64,000 nucleotides of DNA from Cyanobium sp. CH-040 (GCF_024346135.1 NZ_JAGQCJ010000004.1:1-64000); one strand, 5' to 3'; shown: positions 38,755-46,951, numbered from the stretch's first letter. Notes: a model not told the origin generated them from the letters alone. Numbers and translations are program-made.

Positions 38755-39983
38755 CGCCGCGCCGCCGCCGCTGCCGCCGCCGCCGCTGGCGTGGTTCCGT
38801 CACCGTGGAGGTTGGTGACACCGAGCCGCAGGGGCAGCTGCTGGCGGCGCCAGCGTTCGGCCACCAGCGCTCCCAGCCAGGGGGCATTCAATGCCAGGGC
38901 CCGGCGCAGCCAGCCCTGCCGGCGCAACAGCAGTCCCCGCTGTGTCTCCTCCGCCTGCAGCGTCTGGATGCGCTCGCACTCGGGCCGGCGGCGTGCCTCG
39001 ATGCGTGCCAGGGCCCGGTCGAGCCGCCGCTCCTGCTCCTCGCCACCGCAGCCCTCCAGGGCCTTGAGGAGTTCTTCTGCCGCTGTGCAGGCATCCCGCA
39101 GGGCCAGGTTGATGCCCTGGGCCCGCACCGGGCTCATCGGATGGGCGGCATCGCCCAGCAGCAGCAGGCCGGGCCGCCACCAGCGTTCGACCTGGCCTAC
39201 CTCCACCCGCAGCCGCACCGGCTCGCGCAGGTCGGCGGCCGCGTCGCGCAGCCAGGCCGCCAGGGCCGGCGGACTCAGGGCGGCGAAGCGCTCCGCCCAG
39301 TCGCCGCTGGTCTCCTCCCCCTGGGGCACCCAGCCCAGCTGCACCCCGCCGCTGGCACTGTCGAAGGCGCTGAACAGCCCGCCAGGGCCGATCAAAGTGG
39401 TGAACCAGCCCTGCAGCGGGCTGGGATCGTGACCCTCCAGCCGGAACCAGAGCAGCTCGATGGCATCGCCCCGGCGCTGCAGGGGGAGACCGGCCTGCTG
39501 CCGCAGGCGGGATGCCCGGCCATCGGCCGCCACCACCAGGCTGGCCGTCAGCGTCTGGCCGTCGTCCAGCCTCACGCCCGCCACCCGGCCGTTCTCCAGC
39601 AGCAGGCCCGCCGCCCGCCGGCCCAGCAGCAGCCGCGCTCCCGGCAACTCCCCGAGTTCCGCCAGCCAGTGGCGCAGCAGCTCCGGCTGGCTGATCAGGG
39701 TGCAGGCTGCCGCGTCCGGCCCCGCTTCCAGGGGCTCGGCCAGGCGGAACAGCTCGCGCCCCTCGAGCACGAAGCTCCAGCCGCAGAGCGGCCGCTGGGG
39801 GATGGCGCCGGCCAGCGGCAGCAACCCCATCGCCTCCAGGGCCTCAAGGCCATGGGGCATCAGGGCCTCACCGCGGAACTGGCGCTCGAGGGAGGTGGAC
39901 GCCTCCACCAGCGTCACCGGCCGGCCGGCGCGGGACAGACGCAGGGCCAGAGTGGCGCCGGCGGGACCGGCGCCCACGATCAC
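38751..39983 (-). CDS. FAD-dependent monooxygenase (UbiH/PHBH-like)
   Basis: 410 residues from GTG 39983, the first in-frame start after an upstream stop. The FAD motif 'MIVGAGPAGATLALRLSRAG' opens the protein directly. Other motifs of the aromatic hydroxylase and halogenase-type flavin fold are 'DGRASRLRQQAGLPLQRRGD' and 'LLLGDAAHPMSPVRAQGINL'. It resembles UbiH/VisC or geranylgeranyl-reductase-like flavoproteins; substrate not assignable. The last 13 residues are nearly all Ala from a GCC-type repeat, an odd and variable-looking end. The stop overlaps the start of the downstream secreted-protein gene. Confidence 0.83.
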   Translation of the reverse strand: MIVGAGPAGATLALRLSRAGRPVTLVEASTSLERQFRGEALMPHGLEALEAMGLLPLAGAIPQRPLCGWSFVLEGRELFRLAEPLEAGPDAAACTLISQPELLRHWLAELGELPGARLLLGRRAAGLLLENGRVAGVRLDDGQTLTASLVVAADGRASRLRQQAGLPLQRRGDAIELLWFRLEGHDPSPLQGWFTTLIGPGGLFSAFDSASGGVQLGWVPQGEETSGDWAERFAALSPPALAAWLRDAAADLREPVRLRVEVGQVERWWRPGLLLLGDAAHPMSPVRAQGINLALRDACTAAEELLKALEGCGGEEQERRLDRALARIEARRRPECERIQTLQAEETQRGLLLRRQGWLRRALALNAPWLGALVAERWRRQQLPLRLGVTNLHGDGTTPAAAAAAAAARR

Positions 39984-40019
39984 GATCGGATCAGGCGTGG
40001 GTGGTGTCGGAGAGCGGTG

Positions 40020-40283
40020 TCAGAGATAGGCGGTGTAGCTGGGATGGGACTGGCCGTCGCGGCAGTTCTGCCCCATCAGCTCGCTCTTCTTGGCCAGCAG
40101 GTAGTCCACGAGCTCCTGCTGCACCTCCAGCAGCTCGCGGGTGCAGCCCCGGAAGGCCGCCCTGTGGCGGATGTCGTCGTGGCGCGTGTGCAGGTCACGC
40201 AGCATCAGCTGGATCGCATCCAGGGTGGCGCGCTGTTCGCGGGATGCGGAGGGGGAGGGCATGGGGGCTGCTGACCCGGACAT
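40020..40283 (-). CDS. Conserved small cyanobacterial protein
   Basis: 87 residues from ATG 40283; a second ATG at 40262 would give 80. The sequence 'LDAIQLMLRDLHTRHDDIRH' then 'RAAFRGCTRELLEVQQELVD' and 'YLLAKKSELMGQNCRDGQSH' is a single helical hairpin with two cysteines, ending 'PSYTAYL'. It matches a family that I recall as conserved in Synechococcus and Prochlorococcus with no assigned role. It sits between the phospholipase-D-like gene (five bases upstream) and the monooxygenase. Confidence 0.65.
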   Translation of the reverse strand: MSGSAAPMPSPSASREQRATLDAIQLMLRDLHTRHDDIRHRAAFRGCTRELLEVQQELVDYLLAKKSELMGQNCRDGQSHPSYTAYL

Positions 40284-40288
40284 CGATC

Positions 40289-41656
40289 CTATGCGGCGGC
40301 CCGGCGTCCGCTGCCGCAGCGCTCCAGCATCCGCTGCTGTTTGCGCTGCAGCCGTTCGGTGATGCCCAGCTCCGCCCCCTTCCAGAGCCGGTCCACCTCG
40401 GCGCCGAAGTGCGCCGCCAGCCGGGGGGAGTCGATCACCAGCAGCGTTTCGTCGTTGGTGTGCGCGGCGGCGGGGCTCCAGTTGAAGGAGCCGGTGATCA
40501 CCCGCCGCCTGTCGATCACCGCCAGCTTGTGATGCAGCTTGTCTCCCCCGGCCAGGCGGGGCGTGCCCACGCCCGGGAGGGGATCGTCGAGGGGGCGGTT
40601 GCCGGCCTGCACGATGCAGCGGTGATCGGGCAGCTCCAGCCCGAGCAGATCCAGCACTTCGCTGAAGAAGCGGTTGGCGAAGCCCGGATCGGCCAGCAGG
40701 CGCACGGCCACTCCGCGCGCATGCAGATCGCCCACCACGTTGCCCAGCCGCTGGTCGGAGAACACGAACAGGGCCAGATCGAGTCGCGTCTCGGCCTGCT
40801 GGAGCAGCTCCGCCAGCAGCTGCAGTCCGTTGCGCTCGTCCCTCATCCGGTGGGGCGTGAACAAGACGCCCACGGGCGTGCTGCCCACCCTCACCCAGCG
40901 CAGGCCCGCACTCTCCTTGGCCAGGCCGAAGCGGCTGCCCTGGCCGCCCAGCGGACCTGAGCCCCACAGGCGCTCGAATTCCTCCCGGAACAGGGCCGCC
41001 AGCTCCTGGCTGTGCAGCCGCAGCATGTGGTTCACGTTGCCCCGGGTGCTGGCGTCATCGGGGTCGCCGTGGATGCACGAGGAGGTGAAGTTGGTGGAGC
41101 CGGTGAGCACCTCGCGCCCGTCGATCACCATGAACTTGTGGTGCATCAGGCCGCTGCCGGCGCTGCCGTCGGCGGTGTCATCGATCACCGGTATGCCGCC
41201 GTCGCGCAGCAGGGCCACCGCATCGCCCCCGCCCAGAGCCTCCAGCTGGGCCCTGCGGTGCCGCTCCCGGGGGGAGAGATCGGCCAGGTGCTGCTCACTC
41301 CAGGGGGTGCTGTAACTGTTCTCCAGCACCACCCGCACCCGCAGCCCCTGGCGATGCCGCTCCACCAGAGCCCGGGCGATGCGGGGCAGGGTGAGCTCCT
41401 GAACCGCCACGAGAATCTCCCGCTCGGCGCCGGCGATCGAGGCGAGCACGAAGGCCTCGAGGTCGTCGCCCTGGCGCCAGCGGCCATCGATCGGGCTGCG
41501 GTAGCGGCTGGCGGGGTTGTGGTTGAAGGCCACCGCCATGCCTTCAGGCAGGGGCGGGGGCTTCGGCGGGGACCCCACCAGGGCGGCCTCGGCGCCGCAA
41601 CCGGCCAGCAACAGCCCCAGGGCAGCGGCCCAGGGCAGGCGCCGCAGCTTCAGCAT
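40289..41656 (-). CDS. Phospholipase D-like lipoprotein (two HKD motifs)
   Basis: 455 residues. The N-terminus is a lipoprotein signal ('AAALGLLLAGCGAEAALVG'). Two complete HxK(x)4D motifs are present, near residue 171 ('HHKFMVIDGREVLTGSTNFT') and near residue 373 ('HHKLAVIDRRRVITGSFNWS'), each followed by the GSxN of active PLD domains. Both halves are needed for one active site. Members hydrolyse phosphodiester bonds in lipids or in nucleic acids (Nuc-type), so the substrate is open. The lipobox predicts an anchor in the periplasm or outer membrane. It starts the minus-strand run that continues to the monooxygenase. Confidence 0.88.
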   Translation of the reverse strand: MLKLRRLPWAAALGLLLAGCGAEAALVGSPPKPPPLPEGMAVAFNHNPASRYRSPIDGRWRQGDDLEAFVLASIAGAEREILVAVQELTLPRIARALVERHRQGLRVRVVLENSYSTPWSEQHLADLSPRERHRRAQLEALGGGDAVALLRDGGIPVIDDTADGSAGSGLMHHKFMVIDGREVLTGSTNFTSSCIHGDPDDASTRGNVNHMLRLHSQELAALFREEFERLWGSGPLGGQGSRFGLAKESAGLRWVRVGSTPVGVLFTPHRMRDERNGLQLLAELLQQAETRLDLALFVFSDQRLGNVVGDLHARGVAVRLLADPGFANRFFSEVLDLLGLELPDHRCIVQAGNRPLDDPLPGVGTPRLAGGDKLHHKLAVIDRRRVITGSFNWSPAAAHTNDETLLVIDSPRLAAHFGAEVDRLWKGAELGITERLQRKQQRMLERCGSGRRAAA

Positions 41657-41733
41657 GGCAATCGGGCAACACCTGGATCAGGGTTGCCCCGGCACGCAGC
41701 ACGCGGCTGAGGGCGGCCTGCGGTTCAGTCGTG

Positions 41734-41916
41734 TCAGTCGTGAGAGGGCATTTCGGCGCTGAACAGCATCACCACGAACCAGAGGCTGCCGAGCACGACG
41801 GCGGTGAGCACGGCCGAGGGCAGCCCCATCGAGCGGATCACCAGGGGCACGGCCACCGGAAAGGCGATCGCTCCCACCAGCGGTGTGGCAGCTACCAGCA
41901 CACGCTTCAGCTGCAC
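41734..41916 (-). CDS. Small two-span membrane protein
   Basis: 60 residues from GTG 41916, one base after the stop of the DUF4912 gene. The sequence 'QLKRVLVAATPLVGAIAFPV' then 'AVPLVIRSMGLPSAVLTAVV' and 'LGSLWFVVMLFSAEMPSHD' gives two membrane spans joined by a short loop. I recall near-identical small proteins downstream of DUF4912 in other picocyanobacteria. Function unknown; coupled translation with DUF4912 is likely. A longer upstream frame is a shadow of the DUF4912 gene. Confidence 0.65.
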   Translation of the reverse strand: MQLKRVLVAATPLVGAIAFPVAVPLVIRSMGLPSAVLTAVVLGSLWFVVMLFSAEMPSHD

Positions 41917-41917
41917 G

Positions 41918-42994
41918 TCAGAACCACTCGCTGGCGGCTTTCTCGGCCGGGTTGCTGTTGTCTTCGGGTGTGCTGCGGGTGAATTCCAGGGTGATGTTGC
42001 GCTTCTGCTCCCCGTCAGCGGCCACGGCCTCGATCGGATAGAGCTGCTTGCCATCCCGGAAGGGCACCTGCACCCGGAATGTGCCGTCGGCGGAGAGCGG
42101 CACGTCCTCGCCGCCGATGCTCAGGCGGGCGGAGGGATCGGTGGCGCCGTAGACGATCAGTTCGGCATCGGCCACCAGCCAGAAGGAGCGCTGGCGGGGA
42201 GCCACGCCGCCGATGCCGGAATCGCGGCCGCTGGCCCAGATGCCGATGCCGGAGGCGTTCAGTTCGGCGCCCTCCAGGCCGGCTCCCTCGAGTTCGTGGA
42301 AGGCCTCCGAACCGCGGCTGATGCGGCGCCACTGGGACGTGGCGCTCTGGTAGAGGCGCTCGTGCAGGCCCGTATCCCCCACCGGCTCGACGGGAGCCTG
42401 CGGGGTGGGTGCCGGGGCGCTCTCGAGGGAGAAGGGAACGAACTGGTCGAGGATCTGGTCACTGGGGTGGAGGGCCGGCACCCGTGCCACCGAGGAGAAG
42501 GCCAGCGACATCCAGCCCCCTGAGCCGCCCTTGCGGTAGCCGAGCTCAACCCGGTAGTCGCGGTCGCTGAGGGGAACGGGCAGATACCACTCGGTGGCGT
42601 GGCTGTCGACGATCACCTCCTGGAGGGTGTGGGGGTGGGCCGAACCCCCCGGCAGGCCCGTCACGTCGGCGACCCTCAGGCACAGCTGGGAAGCCCCGGC
42701 GGCCTGGGCGGCTGCCCGGTCGGCATCGGAGATCTCCCAGAACACGTAGGCCCACTGCGGGTCACGGGGCAGGAACACGACGCTGGTCTCCGCCTGCGGA
42801 CGGGGGGCGGGCTCCAGCTCGGCTTCGATGGCCTGCAGGCTCGGCTCGTTGGTCTCCTGATCCTGACGTTCCTCGATGGCCGCCACCAGCTGTTCCTTGG
42901 ATTTGCGGCTGTAGAGAGCCACGCCGAGATCGCTGGCAACCTGGCGCAGTTGCCGCAGGGTCATGCGGGCGAGCGATCCGAGCGACTTGGCCAC
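41918..42994 (-). CDS. DUF4912 protein with N-terminal Rho-N/SAP-like domain
   Basis: 358 residues. Residues about 10-45 ('MTLRQLRQVASDLGVALYSR' followed by 'KSKEQLVAAI') form a Rho-N or SAP-like helical domain that binds nucleic acid in other proteins. The next block ('SVVFLPRDPQWAYVFWEISD', 'LCLRVADVTG', 'ATEWYLPVPLSDRDYRVELG') is the DUF4912 domain, a beta-rich module, and a second similar module ends the protein. A GACAAA-x-TTTGTC palindrome lies 27 bases before the ATG. It sits between cpcG and the 60-residue membrane protein on the same strand. Function unknown. Confidence 0.8.
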   Translation of the reverse strand: MAKSLGSLARMTLRQLRQVASDLGVALYSRKSKEQLVAAIEERQDQETNEPSLQAIEAELEPAPRPQAETSVVFLPRDPQWAYVFWEISDADRAAAQAAGASQLCLRVADVTGLPGGSAHPHTLQEVIVDSHATEWYLPVPLSDRDYRVELGYRKGGSGGWMSLAFSSVARVPALHPSDQILDQFVPFSLESAPAPTPQAPVEPVGDTGLHERLYQSATSQWRRISRGSEAFHELEGAGLEGAELNASGIGIWASGRDSGIGGVAPRQRSFWLVADAELIVYGATDPSARLSIGGEDVPLSADGTFRVQVPFRDGKQLYPIEAVAADGEQKRNITLEFTRSTPEDNSNPAEKAASEWF

Positions 42995-43020
42995 AGTGAA
43001 CGTTTCCTTCGGGATCAGTG

Positions 43021-43033
43021 GACAAACTTTGTC
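43021..43033. repeat. Short palindrome upstream of the DUF4912 gene
   Basis: GACAAA-C-TTTGTC is a perfect inverted repeat with six-base arms, 27 bases before the ATG at 42994. The position fits a promoter operator, but no regulator is known and it could be chance. Confidence 0.35.
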
Positions 43034-43147
43034 ACCATCGGCTCCCCGCTGCGCAGGCGGTCAGCAAGCACTGACGGGTTGAGCGATTGTCCGTGACCGG
43101 CCCCCGCTGCCCCTGGCCCGCCGCAGGCAACCATCGATCCAGCCATG

Positions 43148-43169
43148 AAAAAAGCGGCCTTGCGGCCGC
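43148..43169 (-). terminator. Intrinsic terminator after cpcG
   Basis: On the minus strand GCGGCC, a four-base loop and GGCCGC form a strong hairpin followed by six T's. It lies 23 bases after the cpcG stop and cleanly separates cpcG from the DUF4912 gene. This is the clearest intrinsic terminator in the window. Confidence 0.85.
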
Positions 43170-43191
43170 CGGGAGAACGCTGGGCTGAAGC

Positions 43192-43950
43192 TCAGCGGCC
43201 GATGCTGCGGTAGGGAACCCTGGCCAGATAGTCGATGTCGGCGCTGGCGGAAGCGCTGCTGGCGCGCATGGCCGGCAGGCCGCGCACCCAGCTGAGGTAG
43301 TCCTCGGGATAGCCGCCGCGGCGCTGGCGGGCACGCTCCGGCAGGGTGCGGGCGGTGCCGGTGTACACCACCTGGGGGAAGCCCAGGATGTTGCGGTAGT
43401 AGGCGTCGTAGCGGGGGCTGGTGATGTTGAAGGGGGTGTCGCCCAGATCCCGGCTGCCCACCACCCGGTTGCGGTGGAAGGGAACGGTGTCGTAGCCGAA
43501 GGCCTCCAGGTATTCCTGGCTGTCGAGGATGTCGTCGACCATCCCCTTGACCCCGCGGGTCATCAGCACGGCCGACCAGGCGATCTCCTCGGCCTTGCCG
43601 TGGGTCTTGCGGCCCAGCAGCTTCTCCACCAGGTGGCGGGCCACCCTGTAGTTGCTGTTGAGGTTGTAGAAGCTGCGGGTGAAGGTGTCGGACAGGCAGA
43701 GGGAGCGGATGAAATCCCGCACGGTGATCTGGCCGTCGCGCAGCTGGGACTCCAGCGTGCGGTCGCGGTCGACCTTGAAGGCATGGAAGAAGATCTGGCG
43801 GTAGGCCGCCTCGATCACGAAGTTCTGGTCTTCGCGATCCATGGCCTTGTCCATGGACACGGCCTTGGGATCCTCATCCGAGCCCACCCGGAGGGACTCC
43901 ACCCTGGCGTTCTGGCTGATGGGCGCGTACTTCAGGAGAGGCAGGGCCAC
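43192..43950 (-). CDS. cpcG: Phycobilisome rod-core linker polypeptide
   Basis: 252 residues, the normal size. The protein starts 'MALPLLKYAPISQNARVESL', the conserved N-terminus of CpcG. The PBS-linker domain (about residues 15-190) contains 'AYRQIFFHAFKVDRDRTLES', 'DFIRSLCLSDTFTRSFYN' and 'RHLVEKLLGRKTHGKAE'. The C-terminal 60 residues, ending 'PYRSIGR', form the core-binding part. It attaches phycocyanin rods to the allophycocyanin core on the stromal side of the thylakoid. A strong terminator follows. Its presence shows that the organism has phycobilisomes. Confidence 0.95.
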   Translation of the reverse strand: MALPLLKYAPISQNARVESLRVGSDEDPKAVSMDKAMDREDQNFVIEAAYRQIFFHAFKVDRDRTLESQLRDGQITVRDFIRSLCLSDTFTRSFYNLNSNYRVARHLVEKLLGRKTHGKAEEIAWSAVLMTRGVKGMVDDILDSQEYLEAFGYDTVPFHRNRVVGSRDLGDTPFNITSPRYDAYYRNILGFPQVVYTGTARTLPERARQRRGGYPEDYLSWVRGLPAMRASSASASADIDYLARVPYRSIGR

Positions 43951-44076
43951 ACGACTTCGGCATCCGTCGCTGGGGATCGTAGAAGTGCGGCCGGGGAGCC
44001 ACTGAAGCCTTTCCGGCAGGGCTCACAGTCCGTAACGTTCAACACCACAGCCAACACCGCAGCGGGCCGGCCGGGC

Positions 44077-44685
44077 TCACCAGCCCAGCGGTGACAGCGC
44101 CGCCCCGTCGTCCGTGGCCGCGGCCGCCGCGGCCTGCGGCTGTTCCGCCGCCGCTGGCACCACCCGGGTCTCGATGCAGAAGGAGGCGGTGTTGGAGAGC
44201 CCTTCGACCGTGCTGGTGCGCAGACGCACATCGGGTCCGGCGAAGCTGAACCGCTCCAGGCTCTGCATGGTCTCGTAGCTGGTGGTGAGCAGCAGGCCGT
44301 CGCGCTCATCCATGGCGAAGCGGCCGGCCACCGGCGCGGTCTCCGCGTAGCCGCGGTCCCGCAGCAGCAGTCCCGCGCGGCCCCGGGAGTCCGTGGGGAT
44401 CAGTCCGAACACGCTCTCGCCCTCATGGGCCTCTCCGGCCTTGTCCCAGGCCATCGAGGCGTTCCAGGTGACGCGGCAGCCTCCGGCCAGGCCGTCGGGA
44501 TCCTGACCGTGCAGTGCGGCCACGGCGATCAGCCGGGGATCGTCCGGCTGCAGTTCCACCACCTCGATCCAGGAGTCCCCGGCCTCGGCGCGGCGGTGCA
44601 GGAGGTGGTGGCTGCTGCGCTGCGAGCGCCAGCGGCCGCAGCTGAGCCGGAAGAAGCTGATGGCGTCGGCGATCGGCTCGGTCAC
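44077..44685 (-). CDS. cpcS: CpcS/CpeS-family phycobiliprotein bilin lyase
   Basis: 202 residues when started at GTG 44685, which opens 'TEPIADAISFFRLSCGRWRS', followed by 'QRSSHHLLHRRAEAGDSWIE'. This is the characteristic N-terminus of the S-type lyase family (FF..S.G.W.SQR..HHL). The lipocalin-like barrel continues to 'GPDVRLRTSTVEGLSNTASF' and 'IETRV', then an Ala-rich tail. S-type lyases attach phycocyanobilin or phycoerythrobilin to Cys-84 of phycobiliprotein subunits. It precedes cpcG on the same strand by 126 bases. Specificity cannot be told from sequence. A longer frame to 44790 overlaps the divergent EamA gene. Confidence 0.82.
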   Translation of the reverse strand: MTEPIADAISFFRLSCGRWRSQRSSHHLLHRRAEAGDSWIEVVELQPDDPRLIAVAALHGQDPDGLAGGCRVTWNASMAWDKAGEAHEGESVFGLIPTDSRGRAGLLLRDRGYAETAPVAGRFAMDERDGLLLTTSYETMQSLERFSFAGPDVRLRTSTVEGLSNTASFCIETRVVPAAAEQPQAAAAAATDDGAALSPLGW

Positions 44686-44735
44686 GAGAGCCAGGGCATC
44701 TGCAGCGATGATCGCAGGACGCGCATGTCCCTGCG

Positions 44736-45641
44736 GTGACGACTGGGGTGGTGGCGGCACTGCTGGCCGCCCTGGGCTGGACCCTGGCAAGCGGTCTCTG
44801 GCGCCGCGTCCCCACGTCCCTGGGGGCGGCCCAGCTGAACCTGCTCAAGAACCTGCTCGCCCTGAGCCTGCAGCTGCCCCTGCTGGTGCTGCTGCTGGAG
44901 CGCGCGGCCATGGCGCCGCTGCCCCTCAGCCTGCTGCTGGCCAGTGGGGCACTCGGGATCGCCGCCGGCGACAGTTTCTACTTCGCGGCGCTGCGCCGGC
45001 TGGGCACGCGGCGCACGCTCACCTTCGAGGCCGGGGGGCCGGCCGTCACCGGAGCCGCCGGCCTCGTGCTGCTGGCGGAGGTGCCGCGCGCGCACCAGTG
45101 GGCCGGCATCCTGCTGGTGAGCCTGGCCCTGGTGCTGGTGGCCCGGCAGCAGCCCCCCCAGCCTCGGGATGCCCCGGCCGGTGCCGACCGCGGTCAGCCC
45201 GGACTGCAGCAGCTGGGGGTGCTGCTGGCGCTGCTGGCCCTGGTGTGCGGCAGCGGTGGTGCCCTGCTGGCCCGGGCGGCGCTGCGTCTGCAGCCCATCA
45301 GCCCGCTGGAGGCCTCGAGTGTGCGACTGCTGGGGGCCTGCGTGGCCCTGCTGCCCCTGCTGCCGGCGTTGCTGGTGCCGGGGCGGTGGCGGACGGGTCC
45401 GGCGCCGGCGGCCCGTCGCTGGCCCCTGGTGCTCGCCGCCACCCTGCTCGGCACCACCGCTGGAATCGCCCTGCAGCAGCTGGCCCTGCAGCGCCTGCCG
45501 GCGGGACTGGCGGTGGCCCTGCTGGCCACCGCCCCGCTGATGGCCGTGCCGCTGGCCCCGCTGGAAGGGGACCGGCCCGGGCCCGCGGGATGGCTGGCGG
45601 CTGCCCTTGGCGTGCTGGGGGTGGGGCTGCTGGTGCGCTGA
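44736..45641 (+). CDS. EamA-family (DMT superfamily) permease
   Basis: 301 residues from GTG 44736. There are ten hydrophobic segments in two EamA repeats: the first from 'GVVAALLAALGWTLASGLWR' to 'WAGILLVSLALVLVARQQ', the second from 'LGVLLALLALVCGSGGALLA' to 'GWLAAALGVLGVGLLVR'. A polar Pro/Gln/Ala linker of about 25 residues separates them. Members export or import amino acids, nucleotide sugars or metabolites; the substrate is unknown. The gene is divergent from the bilin lyase across 50 bases. Its 3' end abuts the opposite-strand gene at 45650. Confidence 0.85.
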   Translation: MTTGVVAALLAALGWTLASGLWRRVPTSLGAAQLNLLKNLLALSLQLPLLVLLLERAAMAPLPLSLLLASGALGIAAGDSFYFAALRRLGTRRTLTFEAGGPAVTGAAGLVLLAEVPRAHQWAGILLVSLALVLVARQQPPQPRDAPAGADRGQPGLQQLGVLLALLALVCGSGGALLARAALRLQPISPLEASSVRLLGACVALLPLLPALLVPGRWRTGPAPAARRWPLVLAATLLGTTAGIALQQLALQRLPAGLAVALLATAPLMAVPLAPLEGDRPGPAGWLAAALGVLGVGLLVR

Positions 45642-45649
45642 CGGCCTGG

Positions 45650-46030
45650 TCAGTCGCCGCGGCGGTGGGCGTCGATGCGGCGATCGGCCTGGCTGCGGGC
45701 CCAGTCCGTCAGCTCCGCGAGCGTGAGCCCCAGGGGGTCGCGGCCCAGGGCGGCGGCGATGGCTGCAAGCTCATCCCCCAGCTTCTGCAGCTGGGCGGTG
45801 AAGGCATCGGCGAAATCGGAGGCTGCGGCCACCTGTGGCTGCCGAAGCGCCCAGCTGGCCAGGTCCCTGGGATCGGGCAGGGGGCCATGGCGACGTCCGG
45901 CGGCCTCCTGAAGGCTGCGCAGGCCATGGGCGAGCAGCCTCAGGTGGTGCCGCTCGAGAGCGGGCAGCAGGGTGGCGTCGAGCTCGTCGACTTCGGCGGC
46001 CGTCAGCGGTCCTCCGGGGTGGTCCATCAC
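45650..46030 (-). CDS. Conserved helical hypothetical protein downstream of sufR
   Basis: 126 residues, soluble and mostly helical: 'PLTAAEVDELDATLLPALER', 'HHLRLLAHGLRSLQEAAGRR', 'DPRDLASWALRQPQVAAASD' and 'ELAAIAAALGRDPLGLTLAE'. No known motif. It begins seven bases after the sufR stop, so the two almost certainly share a transcript, and I recall the same pair in other picocyanobacteria. A role linked to SufR or Fe-S sensing is a guess from position only. Confidence 0.65.
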   Translation of the reverse strand: MMDHPGGPLTAAEVDELDATLLPALERHHLRLLAHGLRSLQEAAGRRHGPLPDPRDLASWALRQPQVAAASDFADAFTAQLQKLGDELAAIAAALGRDPLGLTLAELTDWARSQADRRIDAHRRGD

Positions 46031-46037
46031 CGGCCGC

Positions 46038-46784
46038 TCAGCCGGGGTTGCGCGACTCGTCGCCGGCCGTCGGGCAGAGCCGGAATCCGCAGGAGTGGCC
46101 CTGTTCCAGACGCCACTGCACGCGCTCGACGGCGCAGTCCGGGAAGGTGTTACGGATGAGGCTGAGTTCCTGATCGCAGACGCAGGGGAACTTTTCGGCG
46201 ATGCGCATCACCGAGCAGTGAAGTTCCCGCATCAGCCACGACCGGCCGTTCTGATCCGGGGCGCATTCGGCCACATATCCCTCCTGGCGGCGCAGTTCCA
46301 CCAGGCGTTCCAGGCGCTGCTGGAGGGGACCGTCGCCGATCCGGGCCCGGTAGAGCGCCGCTTTCTGGACGGCCTGCTGGGCGAGCAGGCTGCGCAGGGT
46401 CTCGGCCGGAAGCGAGCCGCTGATCGATTCGAGCAGGCTGAGGGCGAACTGCTCGCTGCCGTCAGGGAAGTGATCCTGGGCCTTGGCGGTGAGCTGCCAG
46501 CGGTTGCTGGGGCGCCCCGGCCCCTCGCTGGCCGGGCTGGCCTGCACCAGGCCGTCGTCCTCCAGGCTGCGCAGATGACGGCGCATGGCCTGCACGGACA
46601 CCTCCAGGGCGTGGGCCAGTTCGCTGGCGGTGGCCTGGCCGCGGCGCAGCAGCAGGGACAGGGCCTCCTCGCGCGTGGACGACTGCGGTGGGGCCGCAGC
46701 GGACGTGGTCGGGACGGGCGGGGTCGCGGCGGGCGGGGTCACTCCGGCAGTGTCGGTGGTGCTGGTGGCGGAGTGGGAGCCCAT
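46038..46784 (-). CDS. sufR: SufR, Fe-S cluster biosynthesis repressor
   Basis: 248 residues from ATG 46784, after a Pro/Ala/Thr/Ser-rich head. The winged helix is 'EEALSLLLRRGQATASELAH', 'ALEVSVQAMRRHLRSLEDDG' and 'LVQASPASEGPGRPSNRWQL'. The C-terminal cluster-binding part has the Cys residues of 'EKFPCVCDQELSLIRNTFPD' and 'CAVERVQWRLEQGHSCGFRL', followed by another 'CP'. SufR is a DeoR/ArsR-like repressor that binds a 4Fe-4S cluster and represses the suf genes when clusters are plentiful. It is divergent from ftrC-sufBCDS across a 385-base region with an inverted repeat that fits its operator. Confidence 0.93.
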   Translation of the reverse strand: MGSHSATSTTDTAGVTPPAATPPVPTTSAAAPPQSSTREEALSLLLRRGQATASELAHALEVSVQAMRRHLRSLEDDGLVQASPASEGPGRPSNRWQLTAKAQDHFPDGSEQFALSLLESISGSLPAETLRSLLAQQAVQKAALYRARIGDGPLQQRLERLVELRRQEGYVAECAPDQNGRSWLMRELHCSVMRIAEKFPCVCDQELSLIRNTFPDCAVERVQWRLEQGHSCGFRLCPTAGDESRNPG

Positions 46785-46931
46785 GGCCTTGATCCGGCCA
46801 GCACACGATGCCACGCACGGCGAGGGGTTGGGGATCGTGGTGCGGGGCTGGCGGTCAGGACGCTGCCGGCACCGGAGCGGCACAATGGCCCAGCACCCAG
46901 GTTCCCATGGGGTGCCCTAGGGTGCCGACTA

Positions 46932-46951
46932 ACGAAACACCCCTGTTTCGT
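46932..46951. promoter_or_regulatory. Probable SufR operator
   Basis: ACGAAAC-ACCCCT-GTTTCGT is a perfect inverted repeat with seven-base arms and a six-base spacer; one mismatch further out extends it to nine bases. The AAC-N6-GTT core agrees with the CAAC-N6-GTTG core reported for SufR sites in cyanobacteria. It lies between sufR (start 46784) and ftrC (start 47170), the expected place for autoregulation and control of the suf operon. No -35/-10 boxes could be fixed. Confidence 0.7.
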
